From: Brachionus manjavacas
Taxonomy: Eukaryota > Rotifera > Eurotatoria > Ploima > Brachionidae
Reading direction: 5' to 3'
DNA length: 64,000 nt
Assembly (NCBI GenBank): GCA_019054805.1
Contig: JAHQIY010000007.1
Span: 1,059,501 to 1,123,500 of the forward strand
Under the pieces are notes generated by a model. That model was not told where the DNA came from, made no database searches, and was given only the letters and a program-made list of their open reading frames with translations. The position numbers and the translations under genes are program-made. Shown in pieces: positions 22,046 to 35,207 of the stretch. The first letter of the stretch is position 1; each line of letters starts with the position of its first letter.

Positions 22046-25000
22046 TCATTCTTGGTTCAAAATAAGTTCTTTCAGTTTTTGAGTTACGTTTGGTTCTATA
22101 GTGGCCATTAATTGCTCAAAATGTTTGACACCAATAATAGATTCGCATTCTCTTAATCGTTCAAGAACTGCATCTTTAAGCGATACGGAATGAACAGGAT
22201 CGATAAGCCGTAACTAAAAGACAATTTTAAAAAATGCTAAAAATAAAAATTCTAAAAATTCAAGTGAGATACCCTTCGTTTTCTTTTTTCATGCTCAGTG
22301 TCGATATCTTCATCATCATTTTCAACATCTTTAGCAACTAATAAATAGCTTAAAATTAAAAATAAAATTTTTTTGATTTCTAAATTTTTAGGTCAAAATT
22401 TCTTACTCATATTTTATTCCATTATCATCTTTTAGAACCTCTAGCAAAACAGTTACACAAACATTTATAATAGCACCAAATCGTTCGTATATTACACTTA
22501 AAATTAAAAAATAAAATGAAAAATTTTATTTATTAAAAAAAATAAATAAATTAAATTAAATAAAAGGTAAAGTAAACTTTATCAATGATGACCAAAATAA
22601 AAAATGAGATAAGTTTTGGAAAAATTCAAAATTAAAATTTTTCGTAAAAACATGCTTTTTTCAAAATTCTGAATTCTATATAATTATTGAATGAAATCAC
22701 GATTGTAGTAAATGTTTAAAAAAAATCCAGCAAGAATATGATAATGATTTGAAAATTTCGTTCGAGTTTTTACAGTTTCTAATATGTTATTAAAATTTAA
22801 TAATTAATTTTTGATTTTTTGCTATTATAAGTTTTAAATTAAATTGTGTTGAAAAAAAATCTTTTTTTTTTTAAAAAAGAAACAATTATTATAATAAATC
22901 AAACAAATCTTACTTTGAATTAAATCGAATTAACGATATTAGAGCCAGAGCGGTGAGCTTTCTCCGTTCAGGATGAACAATCATGTCTATTTTATCAATC
23001 CATGAGTCTAACAAGTCACCTAGTAAATGTTCAGGCTAAAAAAATCATTAAATTCAAGAAAAATTTCAGAAATAAATACATTATAAAATATATTAAATTT
23101 TATAATTTTTTTTTTTAATTCTTAAAGCAAATTTTTTTCAATTCGTCTTAAGCTTTAACCACATAAAATTCTACTTTAACCATATTCGGCGTCAATATTG
23201 GATTTGTTTATTTTAAGAAAGAAAAAAAACTCAGAATTTTTGTCTTAAATAAAAGTCAAGTTGTAAATGTATTTCTTGCTTAAAACTAGAGGTGTTAGAC
23301 CATTTTTTAAAGACTAGTTTCAATTTTTTTGAACTAAGAAAAATTTTAAACCATGAATGAGAATAGTTTAAGAGCCACAAGCCAAGTACAAGACTTTGAC
23401 TGGTCGGGAAGAATTTTAAAAAAGTACAAATCGTGACTTTTAAACAACACTGCTACAAATTGTTTAAATGTCTTAAGAAATTCAAATTATTTCTTAAATT
23501 AAAATAATATTGATTTAGATTTTTTAAATCCTAATAAATTTAATTTAAAATGAATTGAAAAAATCCTAAATGATGTAAAGAACCTCGCAAGAGTTTTACT
23601 TGAATCTGGGAAACTAAATAAAAACTAGTGTTTTTTTTGTAAATGTTTAATTGGAATCAAAAATAATAACAAAAAGTAAACTGTTTTTATAGTTGAGAAA
23701 AATGTGCTATTAGTTCAAGCTGCAGTCTTGCTAAAAGAAATTGAGGGCTAGGGAGAAGAAAAATAATGGTTCCTAGACACGGGTTTTAACAACCTACCCC
23801 TTAGCCTAAAAGACGAGTAGTCTTTGAAAACCACTACTGCTAAACCACTTACGAAGAAAGGTCTAAAAAATTGGCACCTCAGTGGGAAAGATCATCAATA
23901 ATTGTGTAGAAAGTAGATCCAGTCAATTAAAAATTAAAAAATTGGTCTGGCAAAACCCAAAGTGAAGTTAATCTATCACAATAGGTTGGAAATTATCATG
24001 TAAGTGTCCCTATTCAAATTAACACAGACCTTCAAAACAAAGAAAAAAAGTGGTGTCAAAATACGGGTTTTGACAATGATACAAAAACTTTGTTGCCTTC
24101 AAAAAATAAATTAAGAATGCCAAGTTAAGCCTTCCATCCATTTTAATTTTTAAGAAGGACCCATCCATTAAAGCGGATAAAAATATTAAAATTGAAAATC
24201 TAATTGAAACAATAACAATAACAATCAATGAAGAAAATGAATAGATTTTTCTTTTGAAGATTAATTAATCTTTTTGTGATCAAGAAATTTGTGTTTAAGT
24301 TTTCATTATTATTCGACAGAATATCTATTATAAATAAAATATAAAATAATTTCAATCATCAAAAGTTTGAATATTTTTTTTGATAAAAAATTGATCATAG
24401 ACTTCAAACTAAACCATTGATTATTAACTAAGCTTATTAATTAAAAGAAAAAAAATGATTCCTTTCAGATGAAATAAAAAAATTCCGGATAATAAGATTT
24501 TGGAAAAAGTACCTAAAAAAGTCAAATAAACCATGGTTAAAGCATCATCATTTATACTTTAAAATTTGAATATTTTGCAACTTACCGATTGATTGCGCAT
24601 TTGGGCACATTTTTCAATAATTTTCATAAACTGTTGTCCATCCTCGAGAACAGGTCTTGCCAACATGCTAAGACACATTGCCATTATCATGGGATAAACC
24701 TCTGTATTCATGGACATATTGATGGCTTTTACAATAAATGGTTCGAACAGTCTTATTTGAATACTATCAGCTGGCACTTCGAACATTTGACCAACAGTTC
24801 TCATGAACCTAAGCAAAGCGTCAATTTTGATCCTATCACTCAACAAATCGCAGCATTTATTCATCAAAAAGTCACCATAGTACTGAAACAATTGTCTAGC
24901 GTCCAGAATCACATAGGAATCAATGATGTCCAGACAGAGCTTCCAAATGTCGGTGTCGCGATCCAACAATGGCTTTATATTCGCAAACAAATTGAGCAGA

Positions 25001-27367
25001 TCGTTTGACATTTCAAGTGAATTTTGAATGGCAATGTTCCACAACTCGAGGCCATCCTCGAGCAAATAGACCGAGGCTGGATTGGTCGAATCAGTCGAGT
25101 AGTGAATGACAGGTACAAGAAACGGGTGATAGTTTACGGACTGAGCGCCGAACGACTTCACAATGTGATGAAAAGCAGTGACTATGGAACATCTCAGCAT
25201 GTTATAGTTGGCCGATTCTTGCCACAGAAATGGCAAGTAATCTGCCAACTGGTTACAATAGGGTCTTATGTGAATGTCTACTCTTTCTACTAAAAACGAC
25301 AAAACCGACAGAACCTTTATCTTTGTGTCACATTCTTCCACTTCTTTCAGCAATTGACACAGCAAGCCAAAGTGGTAGTTCAAATATGGCAAGTAGGTCT
25401 CCTTTTCAAAATGAACATCGTCCATCACAGCCTTGAGAGTCAAGCAAGCCTGCAATCTAATCACAATATTTTGACTCGATTGCAGGAGTTCGCATATAAC
25501 CTCGTAGACCGATGGTCTATATTGGGCAGACAGCTTAATATTAACCCAATTCGAAATGAGAATGAGAATTCTTCTTTTGATCAAAATGTGACATGGTGGA
25601 TATCCATTGAGGCCTTTGAGCTCGGGTAGCAACGCCTGGGCGAACCAAATGTCAAAGTCAATGGAAGAAACCAGCTCCCATGCGGCTATACTACCGCAGT
25701 TGTAGGAAGCGTCTTTTAACAAAATGTACAAATCAATGTTGGACTTTTGTAGTTGGTTTGAGTCATAGGCTCCGTTTTGGTTCAAATTTTGGACAATGTG
25801 TACATTTTCTGCCACAAACGCTTCGCGACTCTCAACCGGTTTGAGCTTGGAATAGGTCTCGAGAAGCTCGACTACAATCGGTACCACTTGGTCATGGTAT
25901 TCGTGCACAAAAGCCTGGAATAGTGTTTCAGCACATGCTCTGTAGTTGTACTTCCATGCATCGGTGGATGTGCCATCCTCGTTAATAAACTCCTCGGGCG
26001 CATCGCGCCATGACTCCAGCTCTTCGTCGGCCATCAGCAAATACTCGTTGAACAAAATACCCATAATTTGTTCCAAATTTTTTTTGGTCAAAAAATGCTC
26101 TTTTATCTCAATGGCTTTCTGTTGTTTTTGTTGAACTTGGGGATCGTCCAACTTGACCAAGCGTTGTTTGTACTTGTCACACATTATTATTGATTTCATA
26201 AAATTCATCAGTTGAATGATCAATTTGGCAAATGAGTGCGCTTTGCCTTGGGCAGTAAAGCATACCTGAAGGATCAAATTGAAGCATTCTTGCATACTTG
26301 TTTGGATAAAGTTAAACGGACATGTTTCTTGGTAATCATGCAAAATTTCTACATATAGAACAATTATGTATTCGTATTTTTCTTTGAAGTATTCTCTGAG
26401 ACGCTTTTCGCCACTGTTTACCAATCGGTTGTACTTGAGCAGGGTTTTTTCAAAAGTTTGGATCAAATTGGCCATCAGCTGATTTAGAGTCATGTTATCC
26501 ACATTATCTTTGAAGCCATTTAGAACCAATTTGTGCAGTATTTTTAAGCAAATAATCGCTTGATCAAGATAAAAAGAGTGTTCCTGTAGTTGCTTGGTAA
26601 GAAAAGTTTCTTCGTAAGATTCCATTTCGCCCAAAGAATCATTCAAGCATTTGTGCAAGTAGTAAAATGCTAGCTCTAGTATTAGATTAATTATATTAAG
26701 AGACAATTGCTCGAATATTTTGCGATCATTGATGAGTCTTTTCGAGGCTAGTGATTTAATTATTTGATGTAATGCCATTAAGGATCTGTTATGAATGATG
26801 CTTTGTTGAGAGTTTATGTTGTCTGTGTTGTCGTTTTTTGGCGCTATGGAAAGAAGAGAAGTAAGTGCTGGTTTGGAAGAGATGGGCTCTCGGGACAACA
26901 CTGAGCTTTCCTGAAGAATTTGAATTAGTTTTGTAATCAGGTCTGGCCATTGCAGTGGCAAGTCAAAGCGAGCTATTTTTCCCAGTATGACCGACATTTG
27001 CCGCGCCAATTTAAGCTCAGGTTCGTTCAAGTATTGCAAAAATTGGTTTTTGAGCATCAGTCTTTCTTCTTCTTTGATTGAGTTTGGCGCAGTTTTGCGC
27101 CAATATTTATCAATAGCGTTCTTGAGACATGAACTGGCCATAAAGCGCATGTTGGTGTTCAGGGAATAATTAGAGACAATGGACTAAAATTTTTTTAGAA
27201 TTTTTTTTATTTGAAAATTTTTTTATTGGAAATAGACTTACAAGTAAGTTCAAGCAATAGCCAGGATGAATTTCAAGCTCTTGGATCTTGGCCTCAGCTT
27301 CTTTGACTTCAATCGGATTTTGTGAACATGCTTTTTGAATGATTTCAAGTAAAATATTATTTTCCAT
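22046..27367 (-). CDS. IPO11: Importin-11 (karyopherin-beta nuclear import receptor)
   Basis: Importin-11, a karyopherin-beta HEAT-repeat receptor that in mammals imports charged ubiquitin-conjugating enzymes (UBE2E class) and ribosomal protein L12. Six exons: 27367-27242, 27183-24586, 23035-22914, 22496-22407, 22348-22273 and 22213-22046. They total 3180 nt (1059 residues; human 975), all in phase. The N-terminal importin-beta domain has KNAIDKYWRKTAPNSIKEEE and ILGKIARFDLPLQWPDLITK. Later marks are ASKRLINDRKIFEQL, PVIHYSTDSTNPASVYLLED, HPERRKLTALALISLI and the C-terminal LRLIDPVHSVSLKDAV. A longer insert after IQILQESSVLSREP (Ser/Asn-rich) accounts for part of the extra length. The 1.55 kb third-from-start intron is empty apart from chance frames. 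Confidence 0.96.
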
Positions 27368-30300
27368 TTCAAAAGTTCTGTTAGCCTAATAATTTGAATC
27401 TATGTGTGAAAAAAATATTATCAAATAAGTTTTTAATTTTGATTGTTAGAAAATTTAAATTTTTTCAAACTTATAAGTTTGGTAAGTGAGGTACATGGTG
27501 AATAAGGTTTGGTTATCACCTTTATTTTACTTATTCATAATTTTAAAAAAAGCTCCAAATTTCAAGATTAAAAAAAATAAAAATTCATTTGATTTTTTAA
27601 GTTTTTAATGCAATTTTGTAATGACTTTTATATTGTCTTGCAAGTTTGCGTCAGTACGTACATCAAAATTACACTTGGCTCAACTGGTGTCTTGGTAATT
27701 TAATTTTATCAATAGATTTCAATAGTTTAATTAATTAAGCTATGTTTTTAGCACTAAAACAAGTGTCATTGAGATATTTAAGAGCAAACGTTTCAATAAG
27801 GATACTTAATGCATCCAAAAATAATCCATAGACAAGTAAAATATTTTGGATCTACTTTTGAATTTGATCGAAATAAGCTTCGAAATCTATAAATATTTTG
27901 TTATTTTTGTGTTAATGACAAAGCAATTAATATGATTAAAATACAAGCTTGAATAATAAATGTAAACTTAAATTGAAAACGTTTTTTAATAAAGGTTTTA
28001 AAAAAAAGTGCCTGATTATAGAAAATTTAAAAAAAAATAATTATCACTTTTTCGATTGTATAAATTAAACTAAAAGAGTCACTTTATATCAAATCGTTTA
28101 GTTTATTTTTAAATTGTATTCTCCAACATGAATATAAATAAAATGATTACTTTCATCAAAATATTAACTTCCTAATTTTTTATAAAACCCTAAAATATTA
28201 AACCTATTTAATTTTTCTTTAGATTTGAATTATTTTCACAGATAAATTTAAAATTAAACTTATTTTAAAACAAATCTTTTTTATGTAATTATATTATCTA
28301 TTGTAAAAAGAGATATTCTTATAAATAGAAAAAGTACTTTTTTATTTTTTTTATTTAGCGAAGATTTGTGAATTTTTTTTAATTATAAATTATTAGAAAT
28401 AATCATTTTTAGAGTTAAATTATTATTTGATTTTAGACTGAAGTTGGTTCCAATTTATTTAATGGAAGGCAAAAATGTTCGAAAAAGATTTGGGTAAATA
28501 AAATAGCAATTTTTTTTTTAAGAAAAAACAATCTAATTAGACTGATTTTAAAAAATATTTTTGTTGCCAGAATTACATGTCTTAAGGGATCTGGGAGTTA
28601 TTCTGTTTCGAAAGAATCAAACTAGATTGTATAAGAAACTTAAATAGATAATGGAAAATATTTCCGTTCTTAAACAAAACGATCAAACAAATTACAAAGC
28701 CATTCGATTTTTAAGAAATCAACAAACAAACAAAAAATATTTAATCAAATTCTAAATTAAAATCTTCTTGTTTATTTTACAAATCAAAAATAAAAAAGCA
28801 TTAGAAAAAATCTTTAAGAGATTTTTTTTCCAAATAAACTAAAAATTCAATCAATCTTTATTCATCAAAAATAAATTCCGTTCCAAAATTAATCGTTTCT
28901 TGAGGCTATTTTTATGTGCCTATGATTCAAATTGATTAGCAAATCGAGCAACAACTTCCATCTAATTCCACCCTCCCTGTTTTGTTTCTGCCCTCATCCA
29001 TTTAAGCATATTAATCTTGTTCTTTTGGAAAATATTCTAATTAAAATGTAATTACTGATCTCGTTTATTTACTCAAATGAAAATATATTTTTGTTTTAAA
29101 TTTAATTTAAAACTTATGTTTTTTAATCTTATTTATGGCTTGAAGTGAGATTTGAATTTTTCTGAATCATCTAAAAGCAATAATTCAAATATTAAAAAAA
29201 AACTAGCTAGAAATCAATAAATTATTTTGATATTTTACTTCAATCTTAAACTCATTACTCATTTATTTCGGGATTTATCATCTTGTTTCAATGAAATATT
29301 TCAATTATTGGCATATAGTTAGTAAGTTGCAAACAAAATTACCATTATTCAGTTATTTTTTCAAAGATTAAGGCATTTAAACTATTTTAGTTTGATTTTT
29401 TTATAGAAAAGGAAACAGATAATTATACTCTTTTCAAAAAAGGATATTATCAAATTATAGTTTATTATCAAAAAAATTCAATTTTTTTCTAAAAGAAAAT
29501 TTATTAATTTTAAAAATTGTCATTTTTTAATTTTGACTTTGGATTGACAGTGTTAATATTTAGATAAAAAAAATTTAGCAATAAATTTTCTCATGAGATA
29601 AGAAAGCTGTAAAAAAAATTCTTAAATCTGCTATTTTTTTGTCAACAAAATTTAATTTTTATATTTTTGCATTAATTTCAATAAGCGATTTTTGTCCAAG
29701 TGGGCCATTGAGAGTTATGGCAAGGAAATTAAGGGTTTTTTTCTCTCCAAAAAGTTTCCAATTGTCAATTAAAAATGAAAAATAGATTATCTCGACAAAA
29801 ATAAAAGTCGGTGTTCAAGTGTTAATTTTAATTTATCAAAATTGGGAAATTTGTTCTAACTTAATATATTTTAGTTTGTCTACAAGTGTATAATTGAATT
29901 TAAGGAGTTGAATTCGATTGTTTTTGCTCAAAAGCCAACATCAATAACTTATACTTGATTCTTTTTTTAACTTTCTTTTAGAAAATTTCCAATAAACCTT
30001 AAGATTAATTTAATAAATAACTCAACTTGACTTAATAAGGCTTAGTGAATATCATTTACAAAAATCGATTTGGAGCCACATTGAAGTTTTCGCATGTTAA
30101 AACCAAAAATCTTACGGATAAATAAGCATCTAGAATTTAAATTTGGATTAATAATTATTTTTTATTTTCAATCGGAAAAAAGATTTGAAACAAGTTTTGA
30201 TAATTAAAAATAAAACAACCGATCTATGAATAATCTATTTCGTAAAAAAGATATTGTGAATTGAAAAACAAAATAAAAATTACTGCAATTTTTTTTGTTC

Positions 30301-33300
30301 TAAAGCTTTTTTTTTGTTTAATTTCAAGTTATTTTAGGCTTCAGTTTTTTACATTATCAAATTTTTGCTTTAAACTAAAATATATGCTTAATTTTCTTGG
30401 GTTAAATTTTAATCAAAATTATTTGAATTAAGAATTTTATCCTTTTTTCGCCTTTTAAATTTTTTTAAGCAAAAACAAGATCATAAAATAAGTTAATTTA
30501 CATTTTGAATATTTTTTTAAGATTATTAATTGGTTAATGATAAATGATAGATAATAAAAAAAATTTATTTTTAAAAAGTATTTATTCAGCATTAAAAACC
30601 GATTTAAACTAAGAATTTAGACTTAAGGAGTTTAAAATTACATTCTTTTTTCATTCAATTTTTTGCTAAAGAATTAAGTAATTTTAGCTTACCTAAAAAT
30701 AAAAATTTAGGCCAAATTTTTTCAAAAAAACATTTTTTTGAGTAATTTTTCAGATAAAGTGTATTAAATACAAATTTTTTTTTCATCACAATTTCCAAAA
30801 TTTAAATTTTAAATGAATTTGCGGCAATTTTTTTTATTCTTTATTTTTTATCTTGCCTAAATTTAATCCACAAAATTTAATGAATTCATAGATAATTTAA
30901 AAAATTGGTAAATTTTGGACGCAAACTTTGTTGGTAAAAAAAGCAATTATAAATTAAAATTTTGCCCTCGAGAATCTTAAATTACATAAACACTGTGTAG
31001 TCTAAAAATGCTTTAACATAGAAGATTAATGAAGAGGAATTTTTTGTTTTGAGATTAATAACCTTAATTAAACGAAAAAAAATCTTTTTAATGAGCTTAA
31101 ATATAATTAAATAAAAGGAAAGAATATTTATTGGAAATATTTAAATAACAAAGCAGCAATTATCTACGGTTTTTAACTTTTATTTTCATTTTCTCATAAA
31201 ATTTCTTAAAAGGAATTAAATTATAAATGAAAGATTACATTAATGGTGCAATTGAAATCTAAAAGATGGCATTTTACATAAAAAGCTAGTCTTAGATGCA
31301 TTAAAAATAAGATACGAATTAAGGATTTATTTTTAAAACTCCATTAGTTCAATTTATTTTGTTAATCAAAATAGAAAGATTTTAAAAAATTTTCTAATAT
31401 TAATACACTATCAAGCTGTATATTAGTTTAAAGAGATAATTTAAACTTGTGTTCAATAACAAAAGAAATCAAATTTTTAATCAATAGTTTTACTCTAATT
31501 ATTATGTAAATATAATAATTTGTAAAAAAAAATACGTATTTTTTTGTCTTTATAAAAATTAATAATTAGAAAAAATTAGAGTAAAAGATGTCAAATCAAA
31601 TGAGGGAAAATGACTATCATACAAATCAATTTAAAATTAATCCGATTTGAAAATATTTCGATTAATAAAAAGATGAGCGAAATTTTAAGAAAATCATAAT
31701 TAGGAATAATATCAATCATTTTATGGATTTTTAGTTAAACAAAAAAATTTTTGAAGATTTGTTTTATTATTTCATTCTTAAAGGAAATAGGATTTTTTTA
31801 CTTTTAATTAAAAATTTTAATGATTTATCAAGGCATTTAGAAATATAAAAATTTCATTGTTTTTTTTTTATTCATATTTTTTCAAATTTTTTCAAATTGA
31901 TTTTAATTCTTACATCAGTCTGCTTAGTTGCCATTTAGATCAACCTTTAGAAATGAATATATGTTTGTTTGAATTATAAAAAAATTTTATTTTTGAAATT
32001 AATCTCTCAAGGAACATAAAAATTTCTAATATTTCAATTCAAAGTTTAGATTCGAAGCTGAAAAGCGATGCTACCGCGATTAATTTTGTTTAAGTGATTT
32101 ATGGAACTCAAGTATCTTGTATCTGTATCAAATTATAAGAGTCTAAAAGAGAAGCTTTAGCACGACGGTCAAATTAATTTGTCAGTAATTGTTGTTGCCA
32201 ATTTAAGCTGCTATATATAGAACTATAATTTTAATTAAAATTATCAGCAAAATGCTTTTAGAAAACTAAAATTAGAAAATTTCCCGATGACTTCAAGCAA
32301 AATAGATCAAATTTTTCATTTTTCAGTTTGTTTGTTGTCTCTGATTATAAATTACAAGAAAAGGCTTTGTAATGGAGACACTATTAGATTAAATTTATCT
32401 AAATTTGAAATGCAAATAATTTTTAATAAATTAAAAAAAATTAAATTAAACTCATTAAGATTTTATCACCAACAACAAAAAAATAGATAGCTGTTTAGAA
32501 GTTATCGAGTTAAGGCAACAAACAAAGTTGGCTGCCGCTTATCTGAGAAACTTGAATTCAAATATTTGCATCTATCTCTCATCTTCAAGTATCATATTTA
32601 AGGATATTTCTCCATTTCATATTGTTTTGATTGTTTAATTAAAATTTTTATTGAGAAGAAAAACTCTCTGCAAGTTAATGATCCACTCGATGCGAGAAAA
32701 ACACACATGATATGGAATTTATCGATCAGTTTTGACAAACAAACAAAAATAGCTTTTAGATAAGTTTTATTAAACAATTTTCGACTGATTTAAAATGACA
32801 TTTTGTCATAGCATTTTGTTTCTCGGAAACAAGTCAAGAACAAAATAATCACTGAATGATGAAACTGAAGAAAGCAAAAAATACTTTAAGCAAATTTGGT
32901 CAAGATATTTGATAAAATTAGATTTATTTTTTAGATAATCTTGGTATCGAATTTCATTATTAAAAAGAAAAGGAACAAAAAAAAGATATTTGTATGATGA
33001 ATCGCATTGAATTTCGAAATGGTAATGATTGAACATAACTAATTAAATGTCTCAAAGCCAATGTTTCAATTCAAATAAAAGTCGTAAATAATTAATTTCC
33101 AATTTATCAATTTGGCGTGACTTTTCAATAGATTAGATTTATGGCATGTGATAGTTTTGGTTAATTTACACCCAGAGGATTTGAAGCATAAATTTTTAAT
33201 AAGTTTTCTTTTGAATTTAAAAAAAAAATATGCTCAAACTTAGTCTGATTAGTAAAGTCTGCTCTTTCTTTTTTTTTATTATTTATTATTTTTTTAACTC

Positions 33301-35207
33301 AAAGATAAGAATAAGAATAATTTTTGCTTCATTTTGTAATAAGATTACGTGATTTTATGCACTTTTTATTTTTAATTAATAATAGTATTTTATATAATAA
33401 GTGGTAATCAGAAACAAAGAAAAGGTAAAGCAATCAGTTAAAGTGAGATAGAAATTTTGAAAATTTTGCCTTACCTAATTTTAATACACTTGTGTATATT
33501 AAAATTTACATTAAATTTAATCTAGTATAAATAATTTAAACTTGTTGATTTGATTCTTATAATTAAAAGCAAATATTTAATTTACATGTTCCTAGTTGTC
33601 TGTTCGAGTGTTACCACAGACTCAAGTCGCAAAAGCCAGGCTCAGGGTTGATTAAAAATTAATTTTGAATCAATGTTTAATCAATTTTAATTAGAAAATT
33701 TTCCTCTTTTTTCAGTGCAGATTTATTCCATTTCACGAAAGTAATTTTGATAAATTTTATCTTCATTATCAGCAGTAAAAGCTATTTTGAAATAAGCATA
33801 TGGTTTAATAATATTTTTGTATCCTGAATAGTAGGACTCAGAAATCTAAATTTATGAGAGCAAGTTGCAAAATATGGAAAGCGAATTGCAACTGAGCTAA
33901 TTTTTGTTGAAGCTAAAGTTGAACGATTTGCTTGATTCTGATAACAACCAGCCAAAACTAGTACACAATTACGAAGTTTTACTTTGTTGAATTTGATTTA
34001 GTTAAATGAATCAAGTTTCTAAAATAACTACAGGGAGATGAACAAAAATGGAAAGCAACTACAACTTTTCTCTTTATTTTACTTCTTGCTGAAAGGAACT
34101 GAATTAATTATGTAAAAAATTATCTTTTTTTTTATTTTTAATTAAATAACTACTACATTTTGGGATCTTGTGGAATATTTTGAAAAGATTGTTTCGGTAT
34201 TAAGGAATTTCGATTGGTTTTGTAGCATGAAAAACTGCTTTTAGACTGCTTTAAATCAAAGACTCTAGAATCATATAAATATAAGTGTCATTTATTTATG
34301 TTTTATTCCAGCAGCAGTTCAAGTCGTTGTTGGTTTTTTGATAAAATTTTTTATCTTTATTCTGATAGATGGTTATAATTAAGTTATTAATAAATTTAAT
34401 GTATTTCTTATCAAAAATAAACTCGGAATTTTCATAAACAAAGCTTTTAATTCATGCTTTTTTTAGCTTTACAAGCCCGAACGAATTCTTTTAAGGAATA
34501 ATGATCATTCCGTGAATCTTTTTTAAATTAATTTTACATGTTTTTTTTAACTTTATTAATATAAATTTTGATCATTGATAATTTCTAAGGTTACTCTTAT
34601 CAAAGTTAGGAATAGCTCGTTTTTGTTTCGAATTCCTCTGAATATAGGGATTATCAATTAATTAAAAAATCTAAATTTATATATTTAATAAGTAGTTGAA
34701 ACCTTATCAGCTTAGGCAAAAGATTTTCAAACAAATATTTTATCACACAGTCACATAGATTATTTAAAATTTCTCAGCGTTTCGATTTCGATCGAAAGCA
34801 AACACATTTTTTAAGAGTTCCCTTTTTTTTGTTTATTTGAAAACTATGACTTCAGCGTAAAGTTTTGATAAATTTTTAATATTAAGCATTATTCTTTTGA
34901 ACAACAGTCTTCTTTTATTGAATTCGTTAAATCACCTATCATCACTCACCAAACAAAATGGAATAATTCTGAGCCATTTTGGCATTATTTTCAGAAAATA
35001 ATCATTAAATCTTGATGAAAAACTTCAATTTTTTGGCAATCAGGCTATCTGTCAAACTCAAACAAAATTAAATCTCAGCACATTCACAGCTCTAGTGGCA
35101 TTTTGAAATTAAACAATTTTATGTTATGAAGTAAAATTTATTGTAAAAGATAGTATTTAGATTTTATTTTGTATAGTCGAATAATGTTATAATGCTTTCG
35201 CACAAAT
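27368..35207. other. 7.8 kb without a recognisable gene, between divergent IPO11 and NALF
   Basis: No open frame above about 76 codons, no splice-bounded conserved peptide, no tRNA and no clear transposon. The first 4.5 kb are almost pure A/T homopolymer mosaic. From about 31900 to 35100 the sequence is more complex, with scattered CG-containing words (for example near 32050, 32520, 33610). By position it could hold regulatory elements or non-coding 5' exons for NALF, a neuronal gene. That is inference. Confidence 0.5.

Noticed and set aside
24019-24228. 69-codon frame in the importin-11 intron
   Set aside because: No homology; importin-11 sequence continues directly across this intron without it.
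24589-27169. Plus-strand frames opposite importin-11 exon 2
   Set aside because: Antisense shadows of a clearly coding exon.
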